64,000 nt of DNA from Curtobacterium sp. MCPF17_002 (GTDB taxonomy: Bacteria; Actinomycetota; Actinomycetes; Actinomycetales; Microbacteriaceae), in the NCBI RefSeq assembly GCF_003234115.2, contig NZ_CP126251.1:1488001-1552000 (forward strand), in the 5' to 3' direction. A program made the position numbers and the translations under genes. Under the pieces are notes generated by a model that saw only the letters and a program-made list of their open reading frames with translations, ran no database searches and was not told the DNA's origin. Below, piece after piece: positions 7,837-16,671 of the stretch; the first letter of the stretch is position 1; each line of letters starts with the position of its first letter.

Positions 7837-8907
7837 ATGCCTTCCCCGTCGTCCACGCCAACGCCCCCGGTCCACGTGCCGTCGCAGCACGTCGCACCCG
7901 CGCGCAGCTCCGTCTCCCGGCTCGTCGGGGCGACCGTGCTCGCGGTGGTCGTCCTCGCCGTGGCGGTCGCACTCTCCGTGGCCTTCGGCTCCCGCCCGAT
8001 CCCGCTCGGCACCGTGCTCGACACCGTCCTGCACCCGGGACGGAACGACGAGGTCGGGCTCATCGTCCTCGGCAACCGGGTACCCCGCACGATCGTCGGG
8101 CTGCTCGCCGGATCGGCCCTCGGCGTCGCCGGCGCCGTCATGCAGGGGGTCACGCGGAACCCCCTCGCCGACCCGAGCGTCCTCGGCATCAACTCCGGGG
8201 CAGCGCTCGCGGTCGTCGCCGGGATCGCGCTGTTCGGCGTCAGCGGGACCGCCGCCTACCTGCCCTTCGCGTTCCTCGGCGCCGCGCTCGCCGCGCTCCT
8301 CGTGTACGGCATCGCCGCCGTCGCCCGGCGTGGACTCTCACCAGTGGGGCTCGCGCTCGCCGGGGCCGTCGTCGCCGCCGCACTGTCGTCGATCACCACC
8401 GCGGTCCTCGTCACGAGCCAGAGCCTGCTCGACCAGCTGCGCTTCTGGCAGGTCGGGGCGCTCGCCGGGAAGGACCTCGGGACCGCCGGGGTCATCACCG
8501 TGCCGGTGCTCGTCGGCCTCGTCATCGCGTTCGGCCTCGGCCGGTCCCTCAACACCCTGGCGCTCGGCGACGAGCTCGCCGCCTCGCTCGGACAGCGGGT
8601 CGTGCTGGTCCGCGCGGTCGGGGGCCTCGTCACCGTGCTGCTCGCCGGGTCGGCCGTCGCCGCGGCCGGTCCCATCGCGTTCATCGGCCTCGCCGTCCCG
8701 CACGCCGTCCGCCGCCTGAGCGGACCGGACCACCGGTGGACGATCCTGCTCTCCGCGATCGTCGCTCCGGCGCTGCTGCTCGTCGCCGACGTCATCGGCC
8801 GCGTCGTCGCGTACCCGGGGGAGATGCAGGTCGGCATCGTCACGGCGCTGATCGGCGCCCCCGTGTTCATCTGGCTCGTGCGCTCGCGAGCGGTGGCGGG
8901 CCTGTGA
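7837..8907 (+). CDS. FecCD-type siderophore ABC transporter permease (first)
   Basis: 356 residues, polytopic (about ten helices). The family signature is present: NRVPRTIVGLLAGSALGVAG then MQGVTRNPLADPSVLGINSG, and the conserved C-terminal cytoplasmic loop is GPIAFIGLAVPHAVRRLSGP (contact to the ATPase). The family imports ferric siderophores as a heterodimer of two permeases. ATG 7837 was chosen because the iron box ends just before it; a longer frame from 7786 would run through the box. The second permease starts inside the stop codon (GTGA at 8904-8907). No ATPase or binding protein gene is adjacent. Confidence 0.92.
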   Translation: MPSPSSTPTPPVHVPSQHVAPARSSVSRLVGATVLAVVVLAVAVALSVAFGSRPIPLGTVLDTVLHPGRNDEVGLIVLGNRVPRTIVGLLAGSALGVAGAVMQGVTRNPLADPSVLGINSGAALAVVAGIALFGVSGTAAYLPFAFLGAALAALLVYGIAAVARRGLSPVGLALAGAVVAAALSSITTAVLVTSQSLLDQLRFWQVGALAGKDLGTAGVITVPVLVGLVIAFGLGRSLNTLALGDELAASLGQRVVLVRAVGGLVTVLLAGSAVAAAGPIAFIGLAVPHAVRRLSGPDHRWTILLSAIVAPALLLVADVIGRVVAYPGEMQVGIVTALIGAPVFIWLVRSRAVAGL

Positions 8908-9944
8908 CCGAGGTGCGCGGGGCCCGCGTGCCCGGGGCTCGCACGCCCGGGGCTCGCACGCGCGGCGCGCCCGCCCGCCGCGAGTTCGTCGTCCTCGGCA
9001 TCGTCGTCGTGCTCCTGGTCGCGCTCGTGCTCGTCGGACTCGGCGTCGGCGAGATCCCGCTGTCGCCCGTGCAGGTCGCCGGCGCGCTCGTCGGGCACGG
9101 CGACACCGTCTCGGACTTCGTGATCGGGCAGCTGCGCGGTCCCCGGGTGGCCGGCGCGATCCTCGTCGGAGCGTCGCTCGGTGTCGCCGGGGGCATCGTG
9201 CAGAGCGTCGTCCGGAACCCGATCGCCAGCCCGGACGTCATCGGCATCACCTCGGGGGCGAGCGCCTCCGGCCTCACCGCGATCGTCCTGTTCGGCGCGA
9301 GCGGCGGGACCCTGTTCTCCGTCGTGCTCGTCGGCGCGGTCGTGGTGTCGCTGCTCATCGCCGGGCTCGCGTGGCGCCGCGGGATCACCGGCAACCGGGT
9401 CGTCCTCGTCGGCATCGGCGTCGCGGCGATCTGCCTGAGCATCACCGGGTGGATGCTCACGAGCGGGAGCGTGCAGCAGGCCGGCACCGCCCTGCTCTGG
9501 CTGTCCGGCAGTCTCAACGCCGTCGACCGGAACCTCGTCGGGGTGCTCGCGATCGCGTTCGTCGTGCTCATGGCGCTCGCGCTCGTGCAGTCCCCGCGCC
9601 TGACCGTGCTGACGCTCGGCGACGAGGTGGCCTCGGCGCTCGGGCTCCGGCCGAACCGGGCGAAGGTCCTGCTGCTCCTGACGGCGGTGGGTCTGACCGC
9701 GGCGGCCGTGGCGACGGCGGGGCCGGTGTCGTTCGTGGCGCTCATGGCGGCGCCGATCGCACGCCGGCTCGTCGGGGGAGGCCGCGTCGCCCTCGGTCCG
9801 ACCGCGGCCGTCGGGGCGGCGATCACGCTCGCGAGCGACCTCATCGCCCAGTTCGCGATCCCGGGCAACGCGCTGCCCGTCGGTGTCGTGACGGGGGTCA
9901 TCGGCGCCCCGTACCTGCTCTGGCTCCTCGCCCGCGGCCGCTGA
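8904..9944 (+). CDS. FecCD-type siderophore ABC transporter permease (second)
   Basis: 346 residues. It starts at GTG 8904, overlapping the stop of the first permease, so coupling is likely. The cytoplasmic N-terminus contains a short repeat (GARVPGARTPGARTRGAPAR) before the first helix (FVVLGIVVVLLVALVLVGL). The signature is LRGPRVAGAILVGASLGVAG with VRNPIASPDVIGITSG, and the ATPase contact loop is GPVSFVALMAAPIARRLVGG. It should pair with the first permease to form the siderophore channel. Downstream is a 571-bp repeat-rich gap, so the matching ATPase and lipoprotein must be encoded elsewhere. Confidence 0.92.
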   Translation: MTEVRGARVPGARTPGARTRGAPARREFVVLGIVVVLLVALVLVGLGVGEIPLSPVQVAGALVGHGDTVSDFVIGQLRGPRVAGAILVGASLGVAGGIVQSVVRNPIASPDVIGITSGASASGLTAIVLFGASGGTLFSVVLVGAVVVSLLIAGLAWRRGITGNRVVLVGIGVAAICLSITGWMLTSGSVQQAGTALLWLSGSLNAVDRNLVGVLAIAFVVLMALALVQSPRLTVLTLGDEVASALGLRPNRAKVLLLLTAVGLTAAAVATAGPVSFVALMAAPIARRLVGGGRVALGPTAAVGAAITLASDLIAQFAIPGNALPVGVVTGVIGAPYLLWLLARGR

Positions 9945-10515
9945 CCCCGCGCCCCGCCCGCACTTCCGCGCCCTACCCCCCTCGCCGAGATCGCACTTCC
10001 GCGCCCTACCTCGCCACTCGTCCGCGCCGAACTGCGATCTCGGCGCCGGCAGACCGCCGACACCCCCTCGCTGAGATCGCACTTCGGCGGCCTACTCCGC
10101 CGCTCGTCCGCGCCGAACTGCGATCTCGGCGGCGACAGACCGCCGGCAGCCCGCCGACACCGCGGCAGGCCGCCGCCAGACCGCCGGCAGGCCGCCGCCG
10201 GACCGCGCCAGAATGCGATCTCGGCGCCCGCGGGGCGGGGGCGACCCGTGCCTCCAGGCCGAGGAGACGTGACCAGCGCACGCCGTTCCCGGCAACCTGA
10301 GCGGCGTGTCTCCAGCGCACCCGCGCGACCGGCAGCGACACGCACGAAAGGTGCACCACGCAACATCGTGCGGTTTCCCGCACGGCACCCCCAAAACCCC
10401 CCTTCCGGGTGTCTGCACCGTTCGGTCTGTCCCCATACGTTCAGTGTCGACCGCACGGACTCCCCGACAGCGCCCGACCCGATGGTGCGCTGGTCCAGCG
10501 GAACGAAGGACTGTC
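9945..10515. repeat. Gap with GAGATCGCACTTC hairpin repeats
   Basis: No gene is seen in 571 bp. One hairpin has 17-bp arms at 9983-9999 and 10029-10045 (one mismatch). A second has 21-bp arms at 10069-10089 and 10111-10131. Both are built on GAGATCGCACTTC against GAACTGCGATCTC. An extra direct copy of CACTTCCGCGCCCTACC lies at 9961-9977. A lone right arm is at about 10210-10227, and a half-copy of the CTGGAGGC family (GTGCCTCCAGGCC) is near 10248-10260. The last 200 bp should hold the promoter of the GT2 gene, but no clear -35/-10 pair stands out. Confidence 0.75.
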
Positions 10516-12972
10516 ATGCCCGATCTGCATGACGGCGCTCCCGCGCGCCGTCGCCAGTGGGGTTCCGAGCGGCGTACCCACCCGCTCGACACCCTGCACG
10601 AACGCCCCTCCGACCGGAAGCTCGTCTCCGGCCGGGTCGCGATCATCCTGACGATCGCCTTCTGGCTGTCGTACGTCGTCTACACCGTGATCCGCCAGTT
10701 CCTGGACTCCGGCGCCGAGAGCTTCCGCTTCACCACCGAGGCGATCTCGTACCTGGTGGTCGTCACCTTCCTCACCTTCTCCGCCCTCATGCACCTGGTC
10801 GCCCGCCAGGGTGCGATGGAGCGCTTCGCCACCCACGTCCGCGTCCCGCGCGCCGAGCTCGACCGGCACTTCGCCGAGGGCCACGAGTCGCCGATGACCG
10901 TCCTCGTGCCGAGCTACGCCGAGGAGCCCGACGTCGTCGCCACCACGCTGTGGTCCGCCGCGCTGCAGGAGTACCCGTCCCTCCGCATCGTGCTGCTCGT
11001 CGACGACGCCCCGTTCCCGACCGACCCGGAGACCCTCGACAAGCTCGAGCGCACCCGTGCCGTCGCGGCGACGATCCAGAACCAGCTCGCGGCGCCCTCG
11101 CAGCGGTTCCAGGAGGCGCTGCTCTCCGCCGAGGTCGAGGCCGAAGCCGCTCCGTTCGCGAGCGTCGACGGACTCCGGAACCTCGTCGAGCACCACCGCT
11201 GGGCCGACGCGTGGCTCCGCCGTCACGCTCGCGAGCACGAGGTCCTCGACCACGTCGACCACTTCTTCCACGACCAGGTCCTGATCGGGCTCGCCGACGA
11301 GTTCCGCCTGACCTCCGAGGCGCTCGAAGCCGCCATCGTCGACGCGGTCGACGCCGGTCACTCCTTCAGCGAGATCACCTCCGCCCGCGCCCTCGAGCTG
11401 CAGCGCCGCCTGGCGTGGACGTTCACGGCCGAGATCACGACCTTCGAGCGGAAGCGATACGCGAACCTCTCCGACGAGGCGAACAAGGCGATGAACCTCA
11501 ACGCGTACATCGGGCTGCTCGGCGGCTCGTACGCGTTCGAGGAGACCGCCTCGGGGACCATCCTCCGGACCGTCGCCGACCCGACCCTGGCCGACCTGGT
11601 CGTCCCCGCGTCGGACTACATCCTCACGCTCGACGCCGACTCGGTGCTCCTCCGCGACTACTGCCTGCGCCTGGTCTACTTCCTCGAGCAGCCGGAGAAC
11701 GCCCGCGTCGCCGTCACGCAGACGCCGTACTCGTCCTTCCGCGGCGCGGCCACCCGCATCGAGCGGCTCGCCGGTGCCACCACGGACATCCAGCACATCC
11801 TCCACCAGGGCATGTCCCGTCACAACGCGACGTTCTGGGTCGGCGCGAACGCCGTCATCCGCACCCGTGCGCTCCGCGACATCGAGGAGGTCGAGACCGT
11901 CGGCGGCTTCGAGGTGAAGCGCTACGTGCAGGACCGCACGGTCATCGAGGACACCGAGTCGAGCGTCGACCTCGGCATGCACGGCTGGACCCTCGTGAAC
12001 TACCCGGAGCGCCTGTCCTACAGCGCCACCCCGCCGGACTTCGGCTCGCTCATCGTGCAGCGTCGCCGCTGGGCGAACGGCGGGCTGCTCATCCTGCCGA
12101 AGTACATCCGCCAGGTGCGCGAGCGTCGTGCCCGTGGAGAGCGGGTCGGCATCGTCGAGATGTCCCTCCGCGTCAACTACATGGCGTCCATCGCGTGGGC
12201 GTCGTTCGGCCTCATCTTCCTGCTGGCGTACCCGTACGACTCGCGCCTCCTCAGCCCGATGGTGCTCCTCGCCGCACTGCCGTACTTCTGGCTCCTCAGC
12301 AGCGACTTGAAGTACTGCGGCTACAAGCGCACCGACGTGTTCCGCATCTACGGCTTCAACCTCATCCTCATGCCGGTGAACGTCGCCGGTGTCCTGAAGA
12401 GCATCCAGCAGGCGCTCACGGCGAAGAAGATCCCGTTCGCCCGCACGCCGAAGGTCCGGGACCGCACCGCCTCGCCGGCGCTCTACGTCCTCGCGCCGTA
12501 CGCCATGGTCGTCTTCTCGGTGTTCACCTTCGCCCGTGACTACCAGGCGCAGAACTGGGGCAACGCGGTGTTCGCGGCCTTCAACGCCGTGCTCGCGATG
12601 TACGCCATCGTCGCCTACATCGGCATCTGGAACTCGGTCGTCGACGTGTGGCTCTGGGCCACCAAGTGGATGTACTACAGCCCGGCGGCCCGCGCTGCCA
12701 ACCGTGACGACCGCCGTGCGGCACGTGCCGATCGGGGGCGTGCGCGGAAGGGCCTGCTGCCCGAGCCGGAGCTCGTGACCGAGGACTGGAAGGCCGTCCT
12801 CTACTTCGGGCACCGCGGGAAGACGATGCCGGTGCGGCACCACGCCGACGTGGTCGGAGCGGTGTCGGTGACGGCAGCGCCGGTGACCAGCGGCACAGCC
12901 GTGGCCGCCGACACGGCCGGCATGGCCGGCACCACGACCACGACCACGACCGACGAGCGGAGCGCCGCCTGA
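10516..12972 (+). CDS. Membrane GT2 glycosyltransferase, cellulose-synthase-like
   Basis: 818 residues. Two N-terminal helices (about 42-60 and 76-95) and about five C-terminal helices flank a processive-type GT2 domain. Catalytic elements are D163-D164 (VDDAPF), D373-A-D375 (TLDADS), E478-D479 (VIEDTES) and Q515-RRR-W519 (the Q-x-x-R-W motif). The family builds beta-linked polysaccharides from nucleotide sugars at the membrane. About 210 residues separate the first Asp pair from the DxD; this stretch is mostly helical and charged and looks like a lineage-specific insert. AAGGA 7 nt upstream supports ATG 10516. Its stop overlaps the start of the GH18 gene by one base, so the two are surely co-translated. 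Confidence 0.88.
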   Translation: MPDLHDGAPARRRQWGSERRTHPLDTLHERPSDRKLVSGRVAIILTIAFWLSYVVYTVIRQFLDSGAESFRFTTEAISYLVVVTFLTFSALMHLVARQGAMERFATHVRVPRAELDRHFAEGHESPMTVLVPSYAEEPDVVATTLWSAALQEYPSLRIVLLVDDAPFPTDPETLDKLERTRAVAATIQNQLAAPSQRFQEALLSAEVEAEAAPFASVDGLRNLVEHHRWADAWLRRHAREHEVLDHVDHFFHDQVLIGLADEFRLTSEALEAAIVDAVDAGHSFSEITSARALELQRRLAWTFTAEITTFERKRYANLSDEANKAMNLNAYIGLLGGSYAFEETASGTILRTVADPTLADLVVPASDYILTLDADSVLLRDYCLRLVYFLEQPENARVAVTQTPYSSFRGAATRIERLAGATTDIQHILHQGMSRHNATFWVGANAVIRTRALRDIEEVETVGGFEVKRYVQDRTVIEDTESSVDLGMHGWTLVNYPERLSYSATPPDFGSLIVQRRRWANGGLLILPKYIRQVRERRARGERVGIVEMSLRVNYMASIAWASFGLIFLLAYPYDSRLLSPMVLLAALPYFWLLSSDLKYCGYKRTDVFRIYGFNLILMPVNVAGVLKSIQQALTAKKIPFARTPKVRDRTASPALYVLAPYAMVVFSVFTFARDYQAQNWGNAVFAAFNAVLAMYAIVAYIGIWNSVVDVWLWATKWMYYSPAARAANRDDRRAARADRGRARKGLLPEPELVTEDWKAVLYFGHRGKTMPVRHHADVVGAVSVTAAPVTSGTAVAADTAGMAGTTTTTTTDERSAA

Positions 12973-14564
12973 TGTCCACCACCAGACGCCTGTCCCCGAT
13001 CCGCGTCGGCATCGCCGTCGTGCTGACCGCCGCCGTCGCCGTCGCCGCGTACGCCGGCTTCGACCGCTGGCAGTCGGCACAGGCTGCCGAGACCCAGAAG
13101 TCCTGGTTCGCCGCGTACACCGACGTGACCGCCACCCCGACGTTCGCGTTCGAGGACGTCAAGTCCGCCAAGGGCCGCGACGTCATGCTGTCCTTCGTCG
13201 TCGCGGACCACGACGACGCCTGCACCCCGACGTGGGGCTCGTTCTACTCGCTGCAGGGTGCGTCGGACCAGCTCGACCTCGACCGTCGCATCGCCCGCCT
13301 GCAGCAGCAGAAGGGCGAGGTCGGCGTCTCGTTCGGCGGCCTCGCGAACGACGAGCTCGCCACGACGTGCACGAACGCCTCAGATCTGGTGAGCGCGTAC
13401 GACACGGTCGTGAAACGCTACGACGTCTCCACCGTCGACTTCGACGTCGAGGGTGACGACCTCACGAACCACGCCGCGGGGGAGCGCCGCGCGAAGGCCG
13501 TCGCGAAGCTCCAGGAGGAGCGTCGTGCCGCCGGGCACCCGCTCGCCGTGTGGCTGACGCTGCCGGCCGCACCGTCCGGGCTGACGAGCGACGGCACCAC
13601 CGCGGTGGCGCAGTTCCTCAAGGCCGGGGTGGACCTCGCCGGTGTGAACGCGATGACGATGGACTACGGGCAGGGCAAGGGTGCGAGCCAGAGCATGTAC
13701 TCGGCCTCGGTCCAGACCCTGCAGGAGGTCCACCGCCAGCTCGGCGTCCTGTACAAGCGGGCCGGTACCCCGCTCGGTGACGCGTCGCTGTGGCACAAGG
13801 TCGGGGCGACCCCGATGATCGGCCAGAACGACATCCAGGACGAGGTCTTCACCCTCGCCGACGCGAAGAAGCTGAACGCCTGGGCACGGGAGCGCGGACT
13901 CGGCCGGATGTCGATGTGGTCCCTCAACCGCGACACCACGTGCGGGTCGAACTACGTCAACCTGTCGACGGTGTCGAACTCCTGCTCGGGCGTCGACCAG
14001 GACGGCGTGCTGTTCGCGGAAGTCCTCGGCAAGGGCTTCACCGGCGGGATCGTCGCCGCCGCGTCGGACGTCACGACGGCGGAACCCTCCGCCACCGTGC
14101 AGCCGACGGACGACCCCTCCACCAGCCCGTACCCGGTGTGGAACGCGGACGCGTCGTACCTCGAGGGCACGAAGGTCGTCTGGCACCAGAACGTCTACGA
14201 GTCGAAGTGGTGGACGTCCGGCGACCTGCCCGACGACCCGGTGCTCAGCGCGTACGAGACGCCGTGGCAGCTGGTCGGCCCGGTCCTGAAGGGCGAGAAG
14301 CCGGTCGAGCAGGTCACCCTGCCGAGCGGCACGTACGACGCCTGGTCCGGCACGAAGCAGTACGACACGGGCGACCGGGTCCTCTTCGACGGCGTCCCGT
14401 ACCAGTCGAAGTGGTGGAACACGGGCGACAGCCCGGAGGCCTCCACGAGCGATCCGGACGGCTCGCCCTGGGTGAAGCTCAAGGACTCCGCGATCAAGCA
14501 GATCCTCGAGGACCTCGCCTCCGGCGGGTCCGCACCGACGGCTGACGCGACTCCGTCGTCCTGA
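12972..14564 (+). CDS. Exported GH18 chitinase-like protein with two chitin-binding-like modules
   Basis: 530 residues. A single N-terminal hydrophobic segment (IRVGIAVVLTAAVAVAAYAG) acts as a signal anchor or signal peptide. The catalytic domain (about 40-350) is GH18-like. The DxDxE motif is D156-F-D158-V-E160, with E160 the expected acid. MTMDYGQGKG and RMSMWSLNRDT match later strands of the barrel. Two CBM5/12-like modules follow, marked by SKWW at 411-414 and 479-482. GH18 enzymes hydrolyse chitin or related N-acetylglucosamine polymers outside the cell. The ATG overlaps the GT2 stop codon (TGATG), so synthesis and hydrolysis of one polymer is a reasonable inference. Confidence 0.88.
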   Translation: MSTTRRLSPIRVGIAVVLTAAVAVAAYAGFDRWQSAQAAETQKSWFAAYTDVTATPTFAFEDVKSAKGRDVMLSFVVADHDDACTPTWGSFYSLQGASDQLDLDRRIARLQQQKGEVGVSFGGLANDELATTCTNASDLVSAYDTVVKRYDVSTVDFDVEGDDLTNHAAGERRAKAVAKLQEERRAAGHPLAVWLTLPAAPSGLTSDGTTAVAQFLKAGVDLAGVNAMTMDYGQGKGASQSMYSASVQTLQEVHRQLGVLYKRAGTPLGDASLWHKVGATPMIGQNDIQDEVFTLADAKKLNAWARERGLGRMSMWSLNRDTTCGSNYVNLSTVSNSCSGVDQDGVLFAEVLGKGFTGGIVAAASDVTTAEPSATVQPTDDPSTSPYPVWNADASYLEGTKVVWHQNVYESKWWTSGDLPDDPVLSAYETPWQLVGPVLKGEKPVEQVTLPSGTYDAWSGTKQYDTGDRVLFDGVPYQSKWWNTGDSPEASTSDPDGSPWVKLKDSAIKQILEDLASGGSAPTADATPSS

Positions 14565-14579
14565 CCTGCGGGTGTTCCT

Positions 14580-14619
14580 GACTGGAGGCGCGGTGCCAGC
14601 TGGCACCGCGCCTCCCGTC
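14580..14619. repeat. 40-bp palindrome (CTGGAGGC family), possible terminator
   Basis: A 20+20 bp palindrome centred on GGTGCCAGCTGGCACC with one mismatched position. It lies 15 bp after the GH18 stop codon. There is no T-tract, but its placement fits transcription termination or 3'-end protection. Nearly identical copies are at 28007-28048 and 32096-32135. Confidence 0.75.
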
Positions 14620-14745
14620 CGTGAGCCACGTGTTCCCGGTACGTTCGCTGTGCGCGTGCCCCCGAGTTGTCCCCAGCCCCGTTCTGGGCTCCCGCGGAGT
14701 CGCTCGTTTCCGATACGCTGGTGCGCCAAGAGGAGGAGGTCCACG

Positions 14746-15225
14746 ATGCCAGAACCATTGGTTCCGCAGCCGGACGGTCAGAAGACCCCTGAGCAGCGGC
14801 TGGTCGACACCACACTGACCTTCAGCATGGACATGGGGGCGGCGCTCACCGCCGAGTCCGGTGTCTCCGCGGAAGAGCGCGAGGCGGTCAACGCCCTGCC
14901 CTCCGGTTCCGCGTTGCTCGTGGTCCGTCGTGGCCCGAACGTCGGTGCTCGTTTCCTGCTCGACTCGGACGTCACGACAGCGGGGCGTCACCCCGACGCC
15001 GACATCTTCCTCGACGACGTCACGGTGTCGCGCAAGCACGCGCAGTTCCTCCGCCACGGCACGAGCTTCACCGTGAAGGACAACGGGTCGCTCAACGGCA
15101 CGTACTTCGACGGTGTCCGCATCGACGAAGCACTGCTCACGGACGGGTCAGAGGTGCAGGTCGGCAAGTTCCGCCTGACCTTCTACGCCTCCCGGGTCGA
15201 CCTGGCGCGCCTGGCGAACGCGTAG
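14746..15225 (+). CDS. garA: FHA-domain protein, GarA/OdhI-like
   Basis: 159 residues. An acidic N-terminal tail has TTLTFS (about 24-29), at the place where GarA/OdhI carry the ETTS phospho-threonine motif, though the sequence differs. The FHA domain covers about 70-145 with GRHPDADIFLDDVTVSRKHAQF and NGSLNGTYFDGVRI. In other actinobacteria, phosphorylation of this tail by PknB/PknG switches inhibition of 2-oxoglutarate dehydrogenase; that role is inferred here. A strong AGGAGGAGG precedes ATG 14746. It is followed with a 1-bp overlap by ftsR, the order also seen in mycobacteria (Rv1827-Rv1828). Confidence 0.85.
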   Translation: MPEPLVPQPDGQKTPEQRLVDTTLTFSMDMGAALTAESGVSAEEREAVNALPSGSALLVVRRGPNVGARFLLDSDVTTAGRHPDADIFLDDVTVSRKHAQFLRHGTSFTVKDNGSLNGTYFDGVRIDEALLTDGSEVQVGKFRLTFYASRVDLARLANA

Positions 15226-15929
15226 TGGCCGCACGGTCCGCCGCGGCCCGGGCGGGGTCCGCGGTCCCGGACCTGCTCACGATCGGGCAGGTCCTCGCTC
15301 GCCTGAAACCCGAGTTCCCGGACCTGTCGGGCTCGAAGCTGCGTTTCCTCGAGGAGCGCGAGCTCGTCACCCCGATCCGCACGGCCAGCGGCTACCGGAA
15401 GTTCTCGGCAGCCGACCTCGATCGGTTGCGCGTGATCCTCGGGTTGCAGCGCGACCACTACCTGCCGCTCAAGGTCATCAAGGACTACCTCGCCGACCTC
15501 GACGCCGGACGCGATCCTGTCCTGCCCGGCGGTGGGGACGCCCCGAAGCCGTCGATCCTCGGGCGTGAGCGGCGGTACACCCGCGACGAGACCGTCCGGG
15601 CTGCCGGCGCCACGCCGATGCTCCTCGCCGATGCGGTGTCCGCATCGCTGCTGCCCGCCGCCGACACCTACGGCGACGATGGTGTCGGGGTGCTCAAGGC
15701 CCTCGTCGAGCTGCAGCGCACCGGCATCGAGCCGCGGCACCTCCGCACGATGCGGAGCGTCGCCGAGCGTGAGGTCGGGCTCATCGAGTCGGCGCTCATG
15801 CCGGTCTCTCGCCGCGGCGACGCCACCTCGCGGGCGAAGGCGACGGAGCTCGCGCGTGAGATCTCGGGCCACCTCGAGGTGATCCGGTCAAACCTCATCC
15901 GGACGGCGATCGGGCGCCTCGACGCATGA
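15225..15929 (+). CDS. ftsR: MerR-type regulator FtsR
   Basis: 234 residues. The winged helix is TIGQVLARLKPEFPDLSGSK, then RFLEERELVTPIRTASGYRK and ILGLQRDHYLPLKVIKDYL. These blocks match the FtsR/Rv1828 family, which in Corynebacterium binds the ftsZ promoter. No ligand cysteines of metal-sensing MerR proteins are seen. The GTG at 15225 shares its G with the garA stop codon TAG, so the two are coupled. The window also contains ftsZ (49 kb), with a candidate site shared with the region before the second MerR gene. Confidence 0.88.
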   Translation: MAARSAAARAGSAVPDLLTIGQVLARLKPEFPDLSGSKLRFLEERELVTPIRTASGYRKFSAADLDRLRVILGLQRDHYLPLKVIKDYLADLDAGRDPVLPGGGDAPKPSILGRERRYTRDETVRAAGATPMLLADAVSASLLPAADTYGDDGVGVLKALVELQRTGIEPRHLRTMRSVAEREVGLIESALMPVSRRGDATSRAKATELAREISGHLEVIRSNLIRTAIGRLDA

Positions 15930-16055
15930 TCTCCGTCCTCCTGCGGGCTGGTGGGCTGTCGGTCCTCGGGCGTATCCTCGACACGCCGGACGCGCCGAGT
16001 CGGATGTCCCGCGTCGGGGGCGTCGAAGTCGCTACCGTGGACCTCGGCACAACTC

Positions 16056-16070
16056 TCAACCCGTCGTTGA
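16056..16070. promoter_or_regulatory. Candidate FtsR/MerR operator TCAA-N7-TTGA
   Basis: TCAACCCGTCGTTGA is a 5-bp inverted repeat with a 5-bp spacer, 41 bp before the second MerR gene. The same TCAA-N7-TTGA layout is found before ftsZ (49234-49248). Binding by FtsR or by the second MerR protein is a hypothesis. Confidence 0.4.
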
Positions 16071-16110
16071 AGCTTCGGGTGAGGGCTCGATCGTCCTGGA
16101 AGGCAGTCCA

Positions 16111-16671
16111 ATGAGTGGGAACGAAACCCCCGGTACCCCGTCAGACATGACGCGGTACGACCTCGGGTTGCTCTTCACCGACGGTCTGCCCGAGCACGAC
16201 GAGCAGAACGGCTACCGCGGCACCGTCGCCGCCAAGGCCGCAGGGATCTCCTACCGCCAGCTCGACTACTGGGCACGCACCGAACTCGTCGAGCCGACGA
16301 TCCGCGGGGCCGCCGGCTCCGGGTCGCAGCGCCTCTACGGCTTCCGCGACATCCTCGTGCTCAAGCTCGTGAAGCGTCTGCTCGACACCGGCATCTCGCT
16401 GCAGCAGATCCGTACCGCCGTGAACCAGCTGCGCGAGTCGGGCGTGTCCGACCTCGCCCAGACGACGCTGATGTCCGACGGTGCCTCGGTCTACCTGTGC
16501 ACCTCCGACGACGAGGTCATCGACCTCGTGTCGCGCGGCCAGGGCGTGTTCGGCATCGCGGTGGGCAAGGTCCTGCGTGAGGTCGAGTCGTCCCTCGTCG
16601 AGCTCGACGCCACCCCGGCGGCGGACCCCGACGACGAGCTCGCCGCGCGCCGCGCCACTCGCGCGTCCTAG
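16111..16671 (+). CDS. MerR family regulator (Rv1830-like)
   Basis: 186 residues. The HTH region reads GTVAAKAAGISYRQLDYWAR then LVEPTIRGAAGSGSQRLYGF and ILVLKLVKRLLDTGISLQQI. This is the second MerR-type protein that accompanies garA and ftsR in actinobacteria. The C-terminal part (about 120-165) has VYLCTSDDEVIDLVSRGQGV, a conserved region of unknown ligand. GGAAGG lies 9 nt before ATG 16111. The bifunctional nuclease gene that separates the two merR genes in mycobacteria (Rv1829) is absent here; 181 bp without a convincing gene lies between them. Confidence 0.85.
   Translation: MSGNETPGTPSDMTRYDLGLLFTDGLPEHDEQNGYRGTVAAKAAGISYRQLDYWARTELVEPTIRGAAGSGSQRLYGFRDILVLKLVKRLLDTGISLQQIRTAVNQLRESGVSDLAQTTLMSDGASVYLCTSDDEVIDLVSRGQGVFGIAVGKVLREVESSLVELDATPAADPDDELAARRATRAS

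Noticed and set aside
9945-10515. Possible short ORFs in the repeat gap
   Set aside because: The frames read through inverted repeats in both directions with Arg/Ala/Pro-rich products and no ribosome site; they are repeat-derived.
15926-16114. 62-residue frame between ftsR and the second merR gene
   Set aside because: No clear ribosome site, weaker codon bias, and it covers the candidate TCAA-N7-TTGA operator. Probably not a gene, although it starts 4 bp before the end of ftsR.
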